DNA of 64,000 bases from Teratosphaeria epicoccoides. Taxonomy: Eukaryota; Ascomycota; Dothideomycetes; Mycosphaerellales; Teratosphaeriaceae. Shown piece after piece: positions 1-12,432 of the stretch (position 1 is the stretch's first letter; every line of letters starts with the position of its first letter). The notes below the pieces were generated by a model. It made no database searches and had not been told where the DNA came from. It saw only the letters and a list, made by a program, of their open reading frames with translations. The position numbers and the translations under genes are program-made. The DNA lies in NCBI GenBank assembly GCA_021401465.1, contig JADDMT010000008.1:529859-593858 (forward strand), given 5' to 3'.

Positions 1-16
1 CACAGCCTCAAGCTCA

Positions 17-417
17 TCAAATCGAAGTGCGAGGTTCCGAACCAGCCTGCTCCACCATTGCTTTCCCTTTGTCCCAATTCATAGCCCACGCCAATCCGAG
101 CCTCGCATGATCGAGAAAATGTAGCGTATGGCGATGGCAAACATCCTGGCGGATAAGTTCCATGACCACCTCCTCCTGGAAATGCGGCGACCTGAAAGGG
201 GCGCCACAAGTTACAACCTGCTTCGATAAAAAGCTGTAGTCTACCGTCTGCGTCTATTTCGTAGTGATAGGCTATGCCGAGCATGGAACCATTAAGCTGT
301 TCGGTCACTGATATGATCAAGGTGAAGGACTTCAGGCCGGCGGGAAGTGCAGAGAGTCGCTCGTGTAGACACGTTGAAGACTGGTGCTTGCCGAGGCGAG
401 AGTCGAGGTTGTAGTAG
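17..417 (-). other. Partial or broken coding trace at left edge, unidentified
   Basis: Two coding-like minus-strand stretches lie here in different frames. The upstream one (about 419 to 190) reads naturally with an AYHYEIDADGRL-type segment. The downstream one (about 245 to 17) contains FQEEVVMELIRQ and LGLAWAMNWDKGK and ends at a TGA at 17-19. They differ by one base of frame. A 91-nt intron (weak gtgacc donor, acceptor after cgaagcag) could join them but would discard the plausible upstream residues, so a frameshift is equally possible. No family was recognised, and the 5' part beyond about 420 could not be resolved. Confidence 0.3.
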
Positions 418-419
418 TC

Positions 420-1080
420 AACGGTGAAAGTCGTGAGAACTCCAGTATTTGTGCTGCGCCTCTTACTGAATATCGACGGCTTCATTGTGGAGAAGACGCC
501 TGGCCAGAATGATATCCGAGGACGGCAGCGTCGCCTTCGCGCTCATGAAGTCCATCGACCATGGCGCAGTCTACTCCGTGGCCGGTCCGATGGTCGTCGA
601 GATGTGTGTTAAATGTTCGTCAGGAGTGGTGATGCAGTGTCAAAGCGATGCCAACGTTTTTATCCGGATGCCGGCTTGTGGTCTCATACTTGGGCCATGG
701 AAGCTGACTTTCACATGCGCCGAGCCGCCCCAAACTTCAAGCTATTGGTAGTTCTTGCACGACTTTCGCGCAGCTTTGCCAGGTCAATCTGTGCTAAATT
801 CGTCCTGGTTTGCTGATCGTCAACAATGATGGCCTCAGCAGTCCTAGGCATGAGTTGCCCTTTCTTGCTGGAAGAGGTCATGTCTACGCATCTCGTATGC
901 TTTATGCGCCGATGCTTGAACCTTTCGCTTCTCCGGACTCTACGCAACACCATGACAGAAACCACTGGCCCAGCCGAGGGACCACGGCAGAGTTCGAGCC
1001 GTGTAGTGGGTGCATTGAGATCGGCAGATCATCCGTAATACATTATGAATACATTGGTGTAATCATCCTCACAGGCTCTG
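420..1080. other. No supported gene
   Basis: Short overlapping open frames occur on both strands, none with a recognisable domain. It could hold the 5' exons of the left-edge trace, including a possible minus-strand start near 560, and the 3' flank of the SAT4-family gene. Confidence 0.4.
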
Positions 1081-2304
1081 TCATCTCAAATGATATGCTG
1101 TCAACAAATCATCGTTACTCTCGACTCGCACGCTCGTCTGGACCGTGGCTGTGATTTTCGTGATATCGTGCAACGGCAGGATGTGCTCTTGACTGTCGCG
1201 TGCCTGAGGCCCTGCTACGATCGTGACACTGTTACCAAGATGAGGAAACCGCATTCCCAAAGAAATTGCGAGATTGCGGTAGACCTCATCGCTTTCTCCG
1301 GAGCGCCTGAGCGTAGACGCCGCCAATTTCGAGCAAGTCGAACTTGCACTATTCCATTTCCGCGTCAAATGCTTGACTATTGGTCCGAGTGTAGGTATTG
1401 TGGCCGTGATGATGATGACATTCTGCTCCACGGACGATGCCAGAAAGTACTCGACGATGTTCCAAGTAAAGTCGACATCTACTGAGAATATAATGCTGAT
1501 GCTGACAGTTCTCCAGACGGCGGCGGCCATTGCAACACTACTCAAGCCAAGCAGAATAGTGGCTCCGATTTTGGCCCTGGCAGTGGTATTCAGCTTGACT
1601 ATGAGTGTAACCGGAGCTATCGTCAACACAGCGTCCATGGCCGCATTTGCAGCTATGTCGAGGTCAGCGAGGCACAAAAGCAGACGAGAGCAGCGTGCCC
1701 ATACCTCCGACGAATTGGGCCATCCGTGACAGGGCAGATGGCCTATAGCATGTCATGAGCGGGCTGAGGCATATGGTCAGCAATGAAGTCTAGGGATAGG
1801 TGTCATGATCATGACATACTTGATCATCACTTCCATGTTTGTGCCGCATTTCCCATAGATGAATCCAAGAAGCGCGATGTTGAGCCCCACATTGGCAGTC
1901 AATGAAGCCAACAAGCAGATTCGCAGAATTGGTCTGCTTCTGCCCATGATTGACAGTAAGTACAGGGTGCACGAGGCCCTTCCAAGCATGAGCGAACCAA
2001 GGCAAAAGCCTTGACCAATGTATACCCATCGCAACGCCGACAAGTCCTGTTCCAGACTGAGGTATTCGAAGTGCCGTCCGAGACCATGGTGGAATGACAG
2101 CTGAATGGTCGCTGAGTAGACAGCAGTGTTGCACCAAGCCAGCAGCATAAGCAAGTCATCGAATCCCAAATGCCGCAGAATGCATTGCTTCGACACCTGT
2201 CGGCCAGCTATCACGAATGTCGAGATTCCGAGCAAAACCCAAGTGACCCCGACAAGTTTGTAGCCGCTGTTTCGGTTTGGTGGTGGAACGAGAGTCCCAG
2301 CCAT
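1081..2304 (-). CDS. SAT4/PTH11-like fungal rhodopsin-fold membrane protein
   Basis: This is an integral membrane protein of the large fungal rhodopsin-domain (SAT4) family, with about seven helices. Members are mostly uncharacterised and some are linked to host or surface sensing. The ATG at 2304 opens with a helix followed by the family pattern of an Arg, then LGFDDLLMLLAW (the conserved double Asp after helix 2). The second half has CHGWPNSSEVWARC, then N-x3-D and a P-x5-KL segment, followed by a conserved ARAKIGATILLGL helix and VDFTWNIVEYFLASSVEQN, all in family order. An intron separates the halves between about 1820 and 1720, but no donor and acceptor pair I tried kept a clean phase, so the exact boundaries are open and a small frame lesion cannot be excluded. 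The C-terminal tail after the last helix is cytoplasmic-looking and ends at 1081. Confidence 0.75.
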
Positions 2305-4643
2305 GTGTCGCTTCAACCCGGGGGCCAATTTGACTGGCGCATGAATGCCGCGACGGCGCGGTAAAGTCGCAGGTTCTGACCCGCTTCGTCAGTACTTCCG
2401 GGCACGTTGGAAGCGAGAAGTAATCGATGGCTGATCGGATTTCGTGAGGGTGTGCGCGAACGCAGGCGTGCATGATCAGCAGCCGGTCGGCATCTTGTGG
2501 CCACAAGGACCTTGCCCCAAGAATGTCCGCTGTGTGATGATTTGAAACTGAAACCATCGGTCTTGCCATCCCTCGTCGACTTCATAGCGGCCAGGGAATC
2601 CTCGGTGTAGGTCCGGGCTGCCTGAGTCCTGACAGCTCTGGACCCGGCTGCCAAGGCCCAAGGAGTATACGGCTCCGCTCCGACAACCATCGTGAAGATC
2701 CTACACTTGCAGGCATCGACTAGACGGATCGTGCGCGGTACAGTACCCTTCGGGCTACGAGCGCGCACATCAGATGGAGATATGTGGTGGTGTGGATATT
2801 ATTGGCGTGCATGTACATTTGAGCCATCATCTTATGTCCTGGGTCAACCTCGAACGGCTATCGGGGCGGGTGCGACCGTGTGCGTTCTATGGACTGCCAA
2901 TGCACTACACGGTAAGTCATGCATCGGGTGTCTCACAACTTGGTTCAAGCAGCAGCGTTGTAGCCTGTGGGCGTCACGAAAGATTGTGGTGGTAGGCGAA
3001 GCTTTCATCTCACGGTCAAGATTCAGATAGTGCTGCAGGTACATCTCAGGTCCATTCATCCATCATCTTGTGACTCGTGACTTCCGTACAGCCGTTGTCT
3101 GCAATCTGACCTGAACGTGTCAGTCCTTGACCTGTTCGTGACAAGTATCTGAACTCGCTCCAAAAGCTGCAGGCAGCAGTATTGACCTCCCGAATATCAC
3201 TAGAACAAACGCTCTAGCTCGTCCCAGCGACACATGAAATGAGAAGGTTTTTCGCTGAGACCGATGAGGCAAGGATCCATTCCAAATTCGGCACCATGGG
3301 ACGCCTGAGACCTGGATCTTCGTCAAAAGGATATCGATAGAGATGATGCAAAGACTGGCGGGCTCGGCATGAGGTTGAAGCAGGACATGACCCCCTCAGC
3401 CACGGCAGCGCCCACCGGTCCACCAGAACAGGAGTTCATAACGACTTTCAGCTTGCGCTGGAGCCTCGGTGTGGAGAATCCTAGCAGAGGAGGTATGAGA
3501 CTCCCCATCTGTGTCGGGATATTACTTCGACCCCTGCTCGAACCATTGCAACACCCCATCTCAGAAACCAACCACATTAGCACATCAATATTCGCAATGG
3601 TCCAGCACTACCCGCCCGGCGGGGAACAGAGCCGACAGACCAAAACATCTGTGTCAAGCTAGCTCCAAGCAGGTCATCGGACCTGTCGCGAAGTAGAAAA
3701 GCTTGTGGTGTGCAGCCGCGAACGCCAGGGAAGAAATTCCACTCCTCCGGCACTGTCTCGCCTGGGGCAGCGGTGCGGAGGCAGCAGAAGATGATGGAGA
3801 GTCCTAAGAGGGTGGAGGGATCAGGAAACGTTCCTGCGGTCACATACGGTTTCCAGCAAGGAGACGTGGAGTATCCGAGTCCAGTCTGGTGGTTGGCTGC
3901 GTGGTCGTGCTCGGGCTTGGGCATATCGGCAGGAAGGTACTGTGTTGTGCCGTCTGGAGGGCTGGCTGCTCAAGTCAGTCGAGTCGTTGGAGTAGGGCCG
4001 GTTTCTGACGCCGAGCGACAAGCGATGTTCTAGTGTTGCCTGCTTCCCGCTGATCTTTCGAAAACTGCCACACCCCAAGCCTTGGACGAGGCAAACGCAT
4101 CCCATGCAGGGCTACCAGCACGTGCGATCACATGCCAATCCCATATCGCAGCCGAGCCGCACGTCAACTGTTTGAATGATCATATTAAAAAATGATCCTA
4201 TGCTATGCTCCAGAGTAGGTACAGTGTCAGCCCCAGCCACAAAGGCCATATTCACATGCGCATTCGCACCCTCAACGCCGTCGCTATACTAGTGACAATT
4301 ACACCCATGCCATCTCAAAATATTGCTTGCAGTAGTAGCAAGCTCTTAACCAGTTGCCCTCGAGTCGTACCACCCGCAAAGCCACGTGTGTCAGCGTGGC
4401 CATGGAGTGGCCCCGACCTGGTCTCGTGCCAGCCTGCGCCTTCAATGACGTATGCAATGACTCCCAACAAGTCGCACCCACATGCGAAATCATTCTGCTG
4501 CGACACGGGCGACCAAACGTGCTTCGCGTCTCCATCACTTGGTATCGTGACGAAAACTGTTACTTTCACCACGCGCCATCTCCACCCTCATCGCTAGCAA
4601 CATATTTATTGCTTTCTCTCCTGCAGTGCAGACCCAAGCGCTT
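2305..4643. other. Gene-poor stretch, no supported gene
   Basis: About 2.3 kb between the SAT4-family gene and the 3' end of the kinase gene. Open frames up to about 150 codons occur on both strands (for example minus 2313-2768 and 3577-3924), but none shows a domain, a consistent codon pattern or a convincing start. It should include the upstream region of the SAT4-family gene and the 3' UTR of the kinase. Confidence 0.4.
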
Positions 4644-7600
4644 CTAGACTTGACTTCTGTCCTTTCCTCGTCTCCTAAAGAAGTCCATGACGCGTCGTGC
4701 TCCACTAGAACTGCCGCCGTGTCCAGCTTCATCGTAGGCATCGCCAAACTTCCGCTGCTGCGGCCGGATACCTGCCTGCGGACCACCCAATGGCTGCGTC
4801 TGATTGGTTCCGTAGCCATCGTCGGCGCGGAAGTCGCTGCTGTCGCCCGAGCCAGAAGTATCGTGCGTCTGCGGCTGCCTTAACGGAGCACCTCCGGGCT
4901 GGTACTGATCTGGCCTCGCTGGCGCGCCGAGGTCTTCATTTGGAGTGTAGTACCTCTCCACAGGATCCTGCTGATGCCCAGACTGGTCGAGCAAATTGCT
5001 GCCGTACCCGTCGTCCCTGTACTGCTTCTTCTGCACAGCCGGCTCCTCCTGTCTCCCAGCCTGCGGATTCGAAGGCAGAGGCTTGTCATACCCACCCTTA
5101 GATCCCGGCACTCCACTGCGTCGGCGCTGGCGTGCGCTCTCCCGCTCTTGATCGTAGTAGAGCGGGATCGTACTGTTTGTCGTATCCTGGCTGTCCGTAG
5201 GTGACTGACCCCTACCAAAAGCCATTTGCTTTTGTTGACTCCGGCCAGGACGCTGCTGCATGCTGTCCCTCCGCGAACCGGCGAACCCATCAGAATCGTA
5301 CTGCATGGTATCCCTCTTGCCGCCCATGCCAAAGTTGTGCATGCTCAGACTGGCTGGTAGTAGGGAAAATCTCCTAGAAGTCCTCTTGCTTTCGTTCCCG
5401 CTTTGGCTTGGTCCATCCGAGTTCTTCCTTATGAATGACGAAAAGCTAGGTCGTCTCTTACTCTCGGATGAAGGTCTCGGCGTTACATCTGCGTTGCCTT
5501 GACTCGTAGGCGCGTTATTCGAGATGGCTTGCTTCATGCTTAACGGCGGGTACCGACGGTCCCGCTTCTCGTTTGTTACCGGCGAAGCCTGTGCTGCAGT
5601 CACCAATGCATTGGCTTTGGACGACTTTCGACTATTGCTGCGCCCCAGCAGACGATCGCCAATGCTCCCAAGTGTGCTTGATCGCTTATGTCCGCCAGAC
5701 TTAGGCAGGGGCTGCGTCTGGTTTGCCTGAGACTGTTCGAGGTTGTACCGGCTGATGGGCCGGTTGCTGACAGTGGAGTCGGCTGGTGTTACGCCATTGT
5801 CTGACGGCATTGGGCTGGATATAATGTAGCCAGTCCCAGACTTCGGCTGCGAGAAGCGGCCTTGTACATTTTCCGTGGTGGGTGTGGCCACTGCTGGTTG
5901 ACTGTACGAATTGCCTCGAGACGGCAGCCTGGCACCAGCCAGAGCGCTGCCTGTTCCAGGGCGCGAGGCGGAGGACTGAGACTGACCGGCGAAACCGGAG
6001 CCGTCTGGTGCGATCCTGACAGAATCGCGGTTGGACCGAGACGGTGGCGGCATAGCTTGTGCCGGGGGTTCCTTGCGCTGTGGTGGGACCTCAACCGGAC
6101 CTTGACTTTCTGGTCTTGCTCGTGTCCGGCCAGCACCAGGTAATGAAGGCGCGGCGGCCCCACCATCACCACGAGTAGTGGCAGCTTGAGGCGCAACGTA
6201 CTCAAGCTGTACCGTCCGTCTCTTGGCGTCGCGCTGGATCCTGGCTTCCTCTTCCTCTCTTGCCTGCTTCGAAGGCGCATTGACAGGCGTTATGGTAGAG
6301 GGCTCTCTGACAGAGGCGCTCCTTTCAAGCAAAGGCACTTCATCCTGGCGCATGGCCGAAGAAGCAATGTCGCGCTCTGTTTTATTACTACTACCAATGA
6401 AGCCAACGACGTGCATATAGTCGCTCAGCCAGCTATGTCTTGCAACCTCAAACAAGTCTGCTCTTCTGCGCGGATCCGGCACCAACATGCGCTTGAGCAG
6501 GTCTCTGGCATGCGGCGTGACGTACTCGGGGAAGGTAAGGGGCGTGGATACGATGTATTTGTAGAGGAGGTTGATGTTATCGCCTTCCGGGTTTGCTGGG
6601 TCGTCGTCGAACGGGAGGTAACCTGCGAGCATGGCATACTTGACGAGGTTAGCAGAACGCAAAGGACACAGGAGGGTGCGCTTACCAGTATGACGCCGCA
6701 GCTCCAGACATCCACCTTCCTGCCGGTGTATAGGCCGTCACTAACGACCAGCTCCGGAGCAGCGTAGCACGGACTGCCGCAGCTCGTTTGCATCAGATCA
6801 CCCCTCCGGTGATTGTTCCTGCCTACCACATCCAGGCCTTCCCGTTTCACAAACTCCTTGTCCGTGATCCTTCGCTCGATGTCCTCACCCAGCTCGTCCA
6901 TCGGATCAAACGTATTCGCGAACCCAAAGTCCGTGATGATGATGTTCTTGTTGCGATCTAGTAGTAAGTTCTCCAATTTCAAGTCACGATGGACAATGCC
7001 CTTCTTGTGCAAATAGCCAACGCCGCTAATCAGCTGCGCAAAAAGCTTCCGCGCCTTGTCGTCCTTCAAATAACGCTGGTTCAGGATGTAATCAAACAAC
7101 TCACCTCCAGAAGCATATTCCAGTATGATACCCATGTGTCGTTCAGTCTCGACAAACTCATGCAATCGTACTATATTAGGATGTTCCAGGCCGCGCAGGA
7201 TCGCGATCTCCCGGTAGATTTTTGGTAGCCGGGTGGTGTTACCTGCCAGCGACTCCTTCCGGATGAGTTTGATAGCGACCTGTACGCTGCTGTCCTTCTT
7301 CCAGCCCATCTTCACCTTGCCAAACTCGCCCTCGCCCAAGGTCTGACCAAGGATGTATTCGCCAAATTTGACCTCCTTGCGATGTGACGAATTGCGGAGA
7401 TGCTCCTGCCTGCTCCGTTGCATAGGAGCTGACGCGCGGTGATCAGTAGATGGTCCATGATCGGTAGCGGGTCGTTGCGCCTGTCCGCTTGCCCCTGCGT
7501 GCGGTTGAGCTCCATACGTTCGCGCCCGCTCACGCTCGAGATCGGACCGTGGGTCATCTACCACAATATGATTGATGATGGCGGAATTCTCGCGAGGAAG

Positions 7601-8170
7601 GGACGTGTCGACTGGCGGCTGCCCCACCGCAGTCGCACTACGGCTGGCGGTGGGTACGTTGCGGCTTCGTTGGCTCCTTCCGCTGCCTGGCGCTTCGGGT
7701 TGTGCTGATCGGTACGTCTGCCGTCGTCGCTCGCCATCACTGGCGCTGGTACCTGCGCGGTCGCTCTCGCTGCCATGCCCGCCAGTCTGCGGCCTGGCGA
7801 AGCCTTGGGGATCGTATGATGAAGATGTCGGTGGCTGGCTCGGCTGCATAGGCGTGGATCTGATGGGTAATGCTGTCTGCTGCATGGCTTGGTCGGGGTA
7901 GAATTGAGCGTATGTTGACCCGGCCATTGGATCTGCCGTTGGCCCACGGGGCGTGCTGGTGGTCGCGGAGCCGCTGGGCGAGTCGAAGCTGGTGGGCTGT
8001 TGAGGACTAGTGGGGAAGGAGCTCGCATTGCCGATGTTGCTCTGGGGCTTTCGCCGCGACGACGGTGGACTGCTGCTGAGGTTGGCAGCGGGATTGATGG
8101 GGTATCTGTCGCGAGCGGACGTGCCGTCGTACTGAGCGGGCGTGCTGTGCTGCACGGCAGCCGAGGACAT
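4644..8170 (-). CDS. Kin4/KfsA-type serine/threonine protein kinase
   Basis: This is a CAMK-group kinase most like yeast Kin4 (spindle-position checkpoint) and Aspergillus KfsA (septation). Exons are 8170-6686 and 6638-4644, with a 47-nt intron (gtaagc donor, tgctaac branch site), predicting 1159 residues. About 270 disordered residues precede the catalytic domain (about 270-566). The glycine loop LGEGEFGKV, catalytic HRDLKLENLL, DFG and TSCGSPCYAAPELV are all present, and the domain continues across the intron into YAMLAGYLPFDDD. The 590-residue tail is Ser/Pro/Gln-rich and ends with a basic VMDFFRRRGK motif. The activation segment carries an insertion of about 30 residues between DFG and TSCGSP compared with yeast Kin4. 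The start at 8170 is the first ATG of the frame. It sits behind a purine-rich leader on the coding strand. Confidence 0.92.
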
Positions 8171-10474
8171 GATCTCCGTGTCACGCACGAGCTGTCCACC
8201 ACCTGCTGCTGTCCAATGTCCTCCTTTGCACAGCACCAATCTCTTTCTTTCCTTCTTTCTTCCGTTCTACCTCAGGAAATATCACCGGAAACGCCACCTG
8301 AGCGCGTCTCCTGCTCCACCGGTGATGCCTGACAGCCTGACTGGGGGAATGGTTCGGTATCGGTCGGGAGCGTATGCAATCGGCAAGAACCAAAGCCAAG
8401 CCGAAATGGTCGAATGCGGCAACGACTGGGTGTCGCACGTGAACAAAGATTGCCGATTGATGTCGTGTATATGTGTGGGTAGGTGATGTGTGCGTGCAGC
8501 GTGCTTCCTCCAATCTTGCTCCTCCTCCTGTGCAGTGGGAATCACAAGCCGACGATCCTGCCACTTGTGATGCACCTGCGAATAATAATGCGACTGCAAA
8601 TGCGCGTCAATCAGCAGTGGCAGCTGCGCCCAGAATGTCCAGGCCCCACTACGTAGTGTCGCACCTCCGATTCCAGAGTCGTCGCGCCTTCCCCAACGAG
8701 AGTTGAGGCGATGCGTATGCCACCTAGTGCAAGGACGACCGCAATATCAACCCGGACACCGACCACATTGAAGCCGCTCCGCGCACAGCGAGGCAGCAGC
8801 AACGACCTCGACGACGACGTCGACACGGAGCCGTTACAGGTGTGCAACCTCGCACTAGCCGATAATGCAGGTGGCTAGCAAGCCCAACCCGAGTTGCCCA
8901 ATGCCGCCCGTGCGCCTACTACTACTGGGCATGTTGCCGCGCGCGTTTCACACACATGTCATCACTGGCGAGTTGACAATCATATGCAAGATGCCCGGAT
9001 TTACACGCTCTCCCTACATGTACGCGGCTCGTCATGCGTGCGAACGGCAGAGCGTGAACATTCTTGACATGCGAGGATCGTGTGATGAATAATGCCTCAT
9101 TATGGTCTAACTAAATCTCTTGGATGCGCTCTGATTCTTGTGACCAGTTCCCTGTGCGTTGGCTCATCGGCCTTCGCGAGTCAAGGGAACCGAAATTGGT
9201 GTAAGCAATAGCTGAAAGCCTATCTTGCTATTCATACCCATGACCTCCATTGCGTGACCAGCATGACCTGCGTACGACCTATAGCACGTCTGAATAGACG
9301 CTCGACAACGACCTGCTCAGACTCGCCACAGACCTCAGCGTCGCTGTTATGATTACAACGGATTGTACTGATCCACAGCCAATTCCGCAAGCATGGGCCC
9401 ATTGCAGCCCCTTGATTGCGCTACTGCTAGCACCAAAATGATAATCCGTGTGCGCTAGCGTGACCTGATCTCCCATTCTGAAACCACACCGTGACACGGC
9501 TCACGGGGGCATCTGATCCGTGCTTGGCTCTTCTTGTACCCATCCGGGAGATATACCTCGTACCCGTTGCCGTCATGCCGACGGCTGATAGATCAGCTAC
9601 AGAGAGGTACACCTGCTCATTATTCTTCGTGGCTTTGCTACGTCCATGAGCACGTACCGGCACTGGCTCACGCACACGCTCATCTGCTCACGCTTGTCTT
9701 CCTGAACCGCCCGCCGCGATTGCGTTAGCTGGCTGTCCTGGGCAAGATTGCATCTGTGCGGCGTCCGACGGCGATCATAGAATGAATAATGTCAGATAGG
9801 TGATGGGCCGATGGCTTGCTGACAGCTGTACAAACCATTCGCGTGGGTGCATGTAGCCAGGTTGGCGGTAAGTTCTGATGGTGCGCCTCAGTCTGACAAC
9901 AGGATCGAGTTGCAGGGTTTCTCAATCTCTGACCTCAGCATGGGAGAGGTTGCCCGGCTTGGCGTCAACAAACTTCACTCAATTGCGCGTGGATCACTCA
10001 TCTGCGTGCAGACGGTTGATGCCGAAGATCTCAGCAGAGCCCAGGGAGAGAGCGAGGGGGGGAGAAAGAAACATGGCTGCTGCAATAATGGTCGGCCCCA
10101 TTCAGATACAGCTTCAGTTTCATGACACGTTCTGGCAAAATCACAAACCTTGTGATCCGCATTTCGATCAAAAGCCGAATGTCTCGGGCAAGACATCAAG
10201 GCCTGCATCTGATCCTCCTATGAAAGTCATCAAACTTGGAACAACTTTCAAGGGAGCCTTGGCTCTGGCCAGCAAGGACGGATCGAGTGAAATTGCAACT
10301 CGACCAACGCTGGATTCCAGGTGATGCCGCCATTCAGACCTCCTATCGCAGTGGAACATTGCTGCGCTTTACCTTGGATCTTGACCCCCTGTTACCCCCT
10401 GTACGACCTGATCCGGATCGATATCTGATCTCTGCAAACGCAGGGGTCACACGACTTGTCATGCTCCAGCGTTT
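8171..10474. other. Intergenic, no supported gene
   Basis: This is the upstream region of the kinase gene (left end) and the 3' flank of the GMC oxidoreductase gene (right end). The plus strand at about 8242-8268 is a pyrimidine tract of CTTT/CTTC units, so the kinase leader is GA-rich. The remaining open frames on both strands look random. No tRNA or transposon signature was seen. Confidence 0.45.
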
Positions 10475-12432
10475 TCACAGGCCTCCTGCCTGGTCCTCTT
10501 TGATCATCTTCGCCGCCTTCTCAGCTATACCATACAAGCTCGAGCTCAGATGTGCGCTCAATTGGATTGGAAGTACGCTGGCGTCCACCGCCCTGACGTT
10601 CTTGATACCATATACCTTCAATCTGCTATCCACCACACCTCCATACTCTTGTTTCATACAAGCAAGAGTGGCGATGTAATGCCATACACTAGTGAAACTT
10701 TCCTTCACCCATTCTTCCCACGTCATGTCGGAGTTGTCTGGATGATTCGCATCGCCTGGAAGGAAATGATCGTGACGATCTTCGACCATGTCGGCCAGCG
10801 GAGAAGTCCGGTAGACTTCCTCGCTTTGTTTGGAAGCGGCGACCTGGATCATGAGATCTAGTGGGTGGTTGAAATAGTTTGGTTCCACGACTGGGTGCTC
10901 CCAAGGATCTGATGAGCGAATGTGAGTCGTACCACGAGACAGAACGATCAGATTCCACAAATCGACGCCGAGTTTACCCGTTCCAGGCGCGAACGCGAAG
11001 AAGATCTCGGCAGCAGGAGCCTTGTCTTTGAAAAGATTGTCGACTTGAGCGCGAAGGACTGTCAGAGTGGCATCAGCGTCGGCCACAGCGCCTTGGGCTC
11101 TGAGAGCTTCAGCGTGAGCGGGAAGCGTGTCCACCACATAGTCGTACGTGGCGGATGTGTTGCCTTCAAGTATCTGCTCGATGTCTGGGAACACAATCGC
11201 AGATGGTGGTCCAGTACCGTCGAATCGGAAGCTCTGGGCGTTGTGCACAATGGTGTTCTTGGTCTGTTCCTGCATGTGCGCTCCCACCCCGAGCATTGCT
11301 TTCTTCAATGGGACTCCGGCCGCTGCTAGGACGCCCGGGTCGCCCACGCCGGACAGCTCCAGTATTTGTGGCGACTGGAGAGATCCGGCTGCAAGCAGGA
11401 CTTCTCGCTTTGTTTTAACTTCGTGTGAGAGGCATCCTCGGCAAGGTGAGAATCGAACGCCGTCGGCTGCGAGATCTTGGGTGCGCTTCCACACGATTTC
11501 AGTGACACGATGGCCAGTCAGTATTTTCCAATTGCTGCGTTCTGAGATCTGTCTCTCGGTGTAGGCAGTGAATGATGATGAACGATGCTGTAGCTCGGAC
11601 TGCTCCACCATGTTCGGGACTGCCTTGATGTCAACAGACATCGGGGACTTCTTGACCTGGTGCAAATGTACTTACTGATTGTGGCTCCATTAGGGTCGCC
11701 GTCGGCTGCATCTGCATCGCGGACTAGCCCATCCCACACCTTGCATGAAGCCTCGATTGCTTCCGCCTGGCCCTTTCTAAAAATCCCGGCCGCAAAAGAG
11801 ACCTCGACAAGGCCTTTGGTACCATGAAAAGCCGGATCATACCGGGCGCCAGCAGCTACTTCGCTTTCAGAAGGTGACGTAAAATGCTCCGCCCTCATCA
11901 TGTACTTATTAAAAGCTTCCCATCCCCAGGAGTCATCGCCAGTGAGAAGCGGCAAGATGTCATACTGGCTGGCTGCACCTTTCGTCCACGACGCTCCGTT
12001 CAGACTGTCGGAGCCGCCTAGCATTTTACCGGCGACAAGTGGAAGCTGCGCGCCATTCTGCCATTGGACTTGGGTGGACGTGATGTTGTGATCGAGCTCG
12101 GTATTGAAGGCTTGGCCGTAGGTCCGCACATCATCGACTCTGGGATCGTTGTGGTAGTCCTCTCCGGCTTCGATGACGAGAACAGAGATGTTGGGATCTT
12201 CTGTCAGGCGACTGGCTACCGTGAGGCCGGTGAGACCTGCAATGTGTCAATTCTGGATGTCCAGGCATACGTGGAGAATCTCACCTCCGCCGCATATGAT
12301 GTAGTCATAGGTTTGGTGTAAGACTTCGCTTGCATCGTTGGTGATGGAGATGGGCGACTGGGATGGTTTTGCTGGTGCTGCTGATGCCAGCAAAGCTAGC
12401 AGCACCAACGGAAAGCTGAGCATCCACAGCAT
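10475..12432 (-). CDS. Secreted FAD-dependent GMC-family oxidoreductase
   Basis: This is a glucose-methanol-choline family flavoenzyme that oxidises an alcohol or related substrate; the substrate is unknown. Exons are 12432-12285, 12236-11676 and 11619-10475 (introns of 48 and 56 nt), predicting 617 residues. The N-terminus has a signal-peptide-like hydrophobic stretch (LSFPLVLLALLASAAPA). It is followed by the FAD-binding YDYIICGGGLTGLTVASRL, which is split by intron 1, and an E-A-G acidic end of the Rossmann fold. The GMC signature appears as GKMLGGSDSLNGASW, and signature 2 as AAGSLQSPQILELSGVG. The C-terminal active site is VWHYIATLACM then VRAVDASVLPIQLSAHLSS, giving the usual His and His/Asn-type positions. 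The first His is followed by Y-I-A-T rather than the common P-x-G-T. It is divergent from the amine oxidase at 13418, with 985 bp between. Confidence 0.9.

Noticed and set aside
2313..2768. 151-codon minus-strand frame upstream of the SAT4-family gene
   Set aside because: Arg/Ser/Ala-rich translation without motif and overlapped by equal-length frames on the other strand.
11620..11675. A 19-nt intron in the GMC oxidase (gtaagt to accag)
   Set aside because: A 56-nt intron with the same donor and a later ggcag acceptor keeps the frame and is of normal size.
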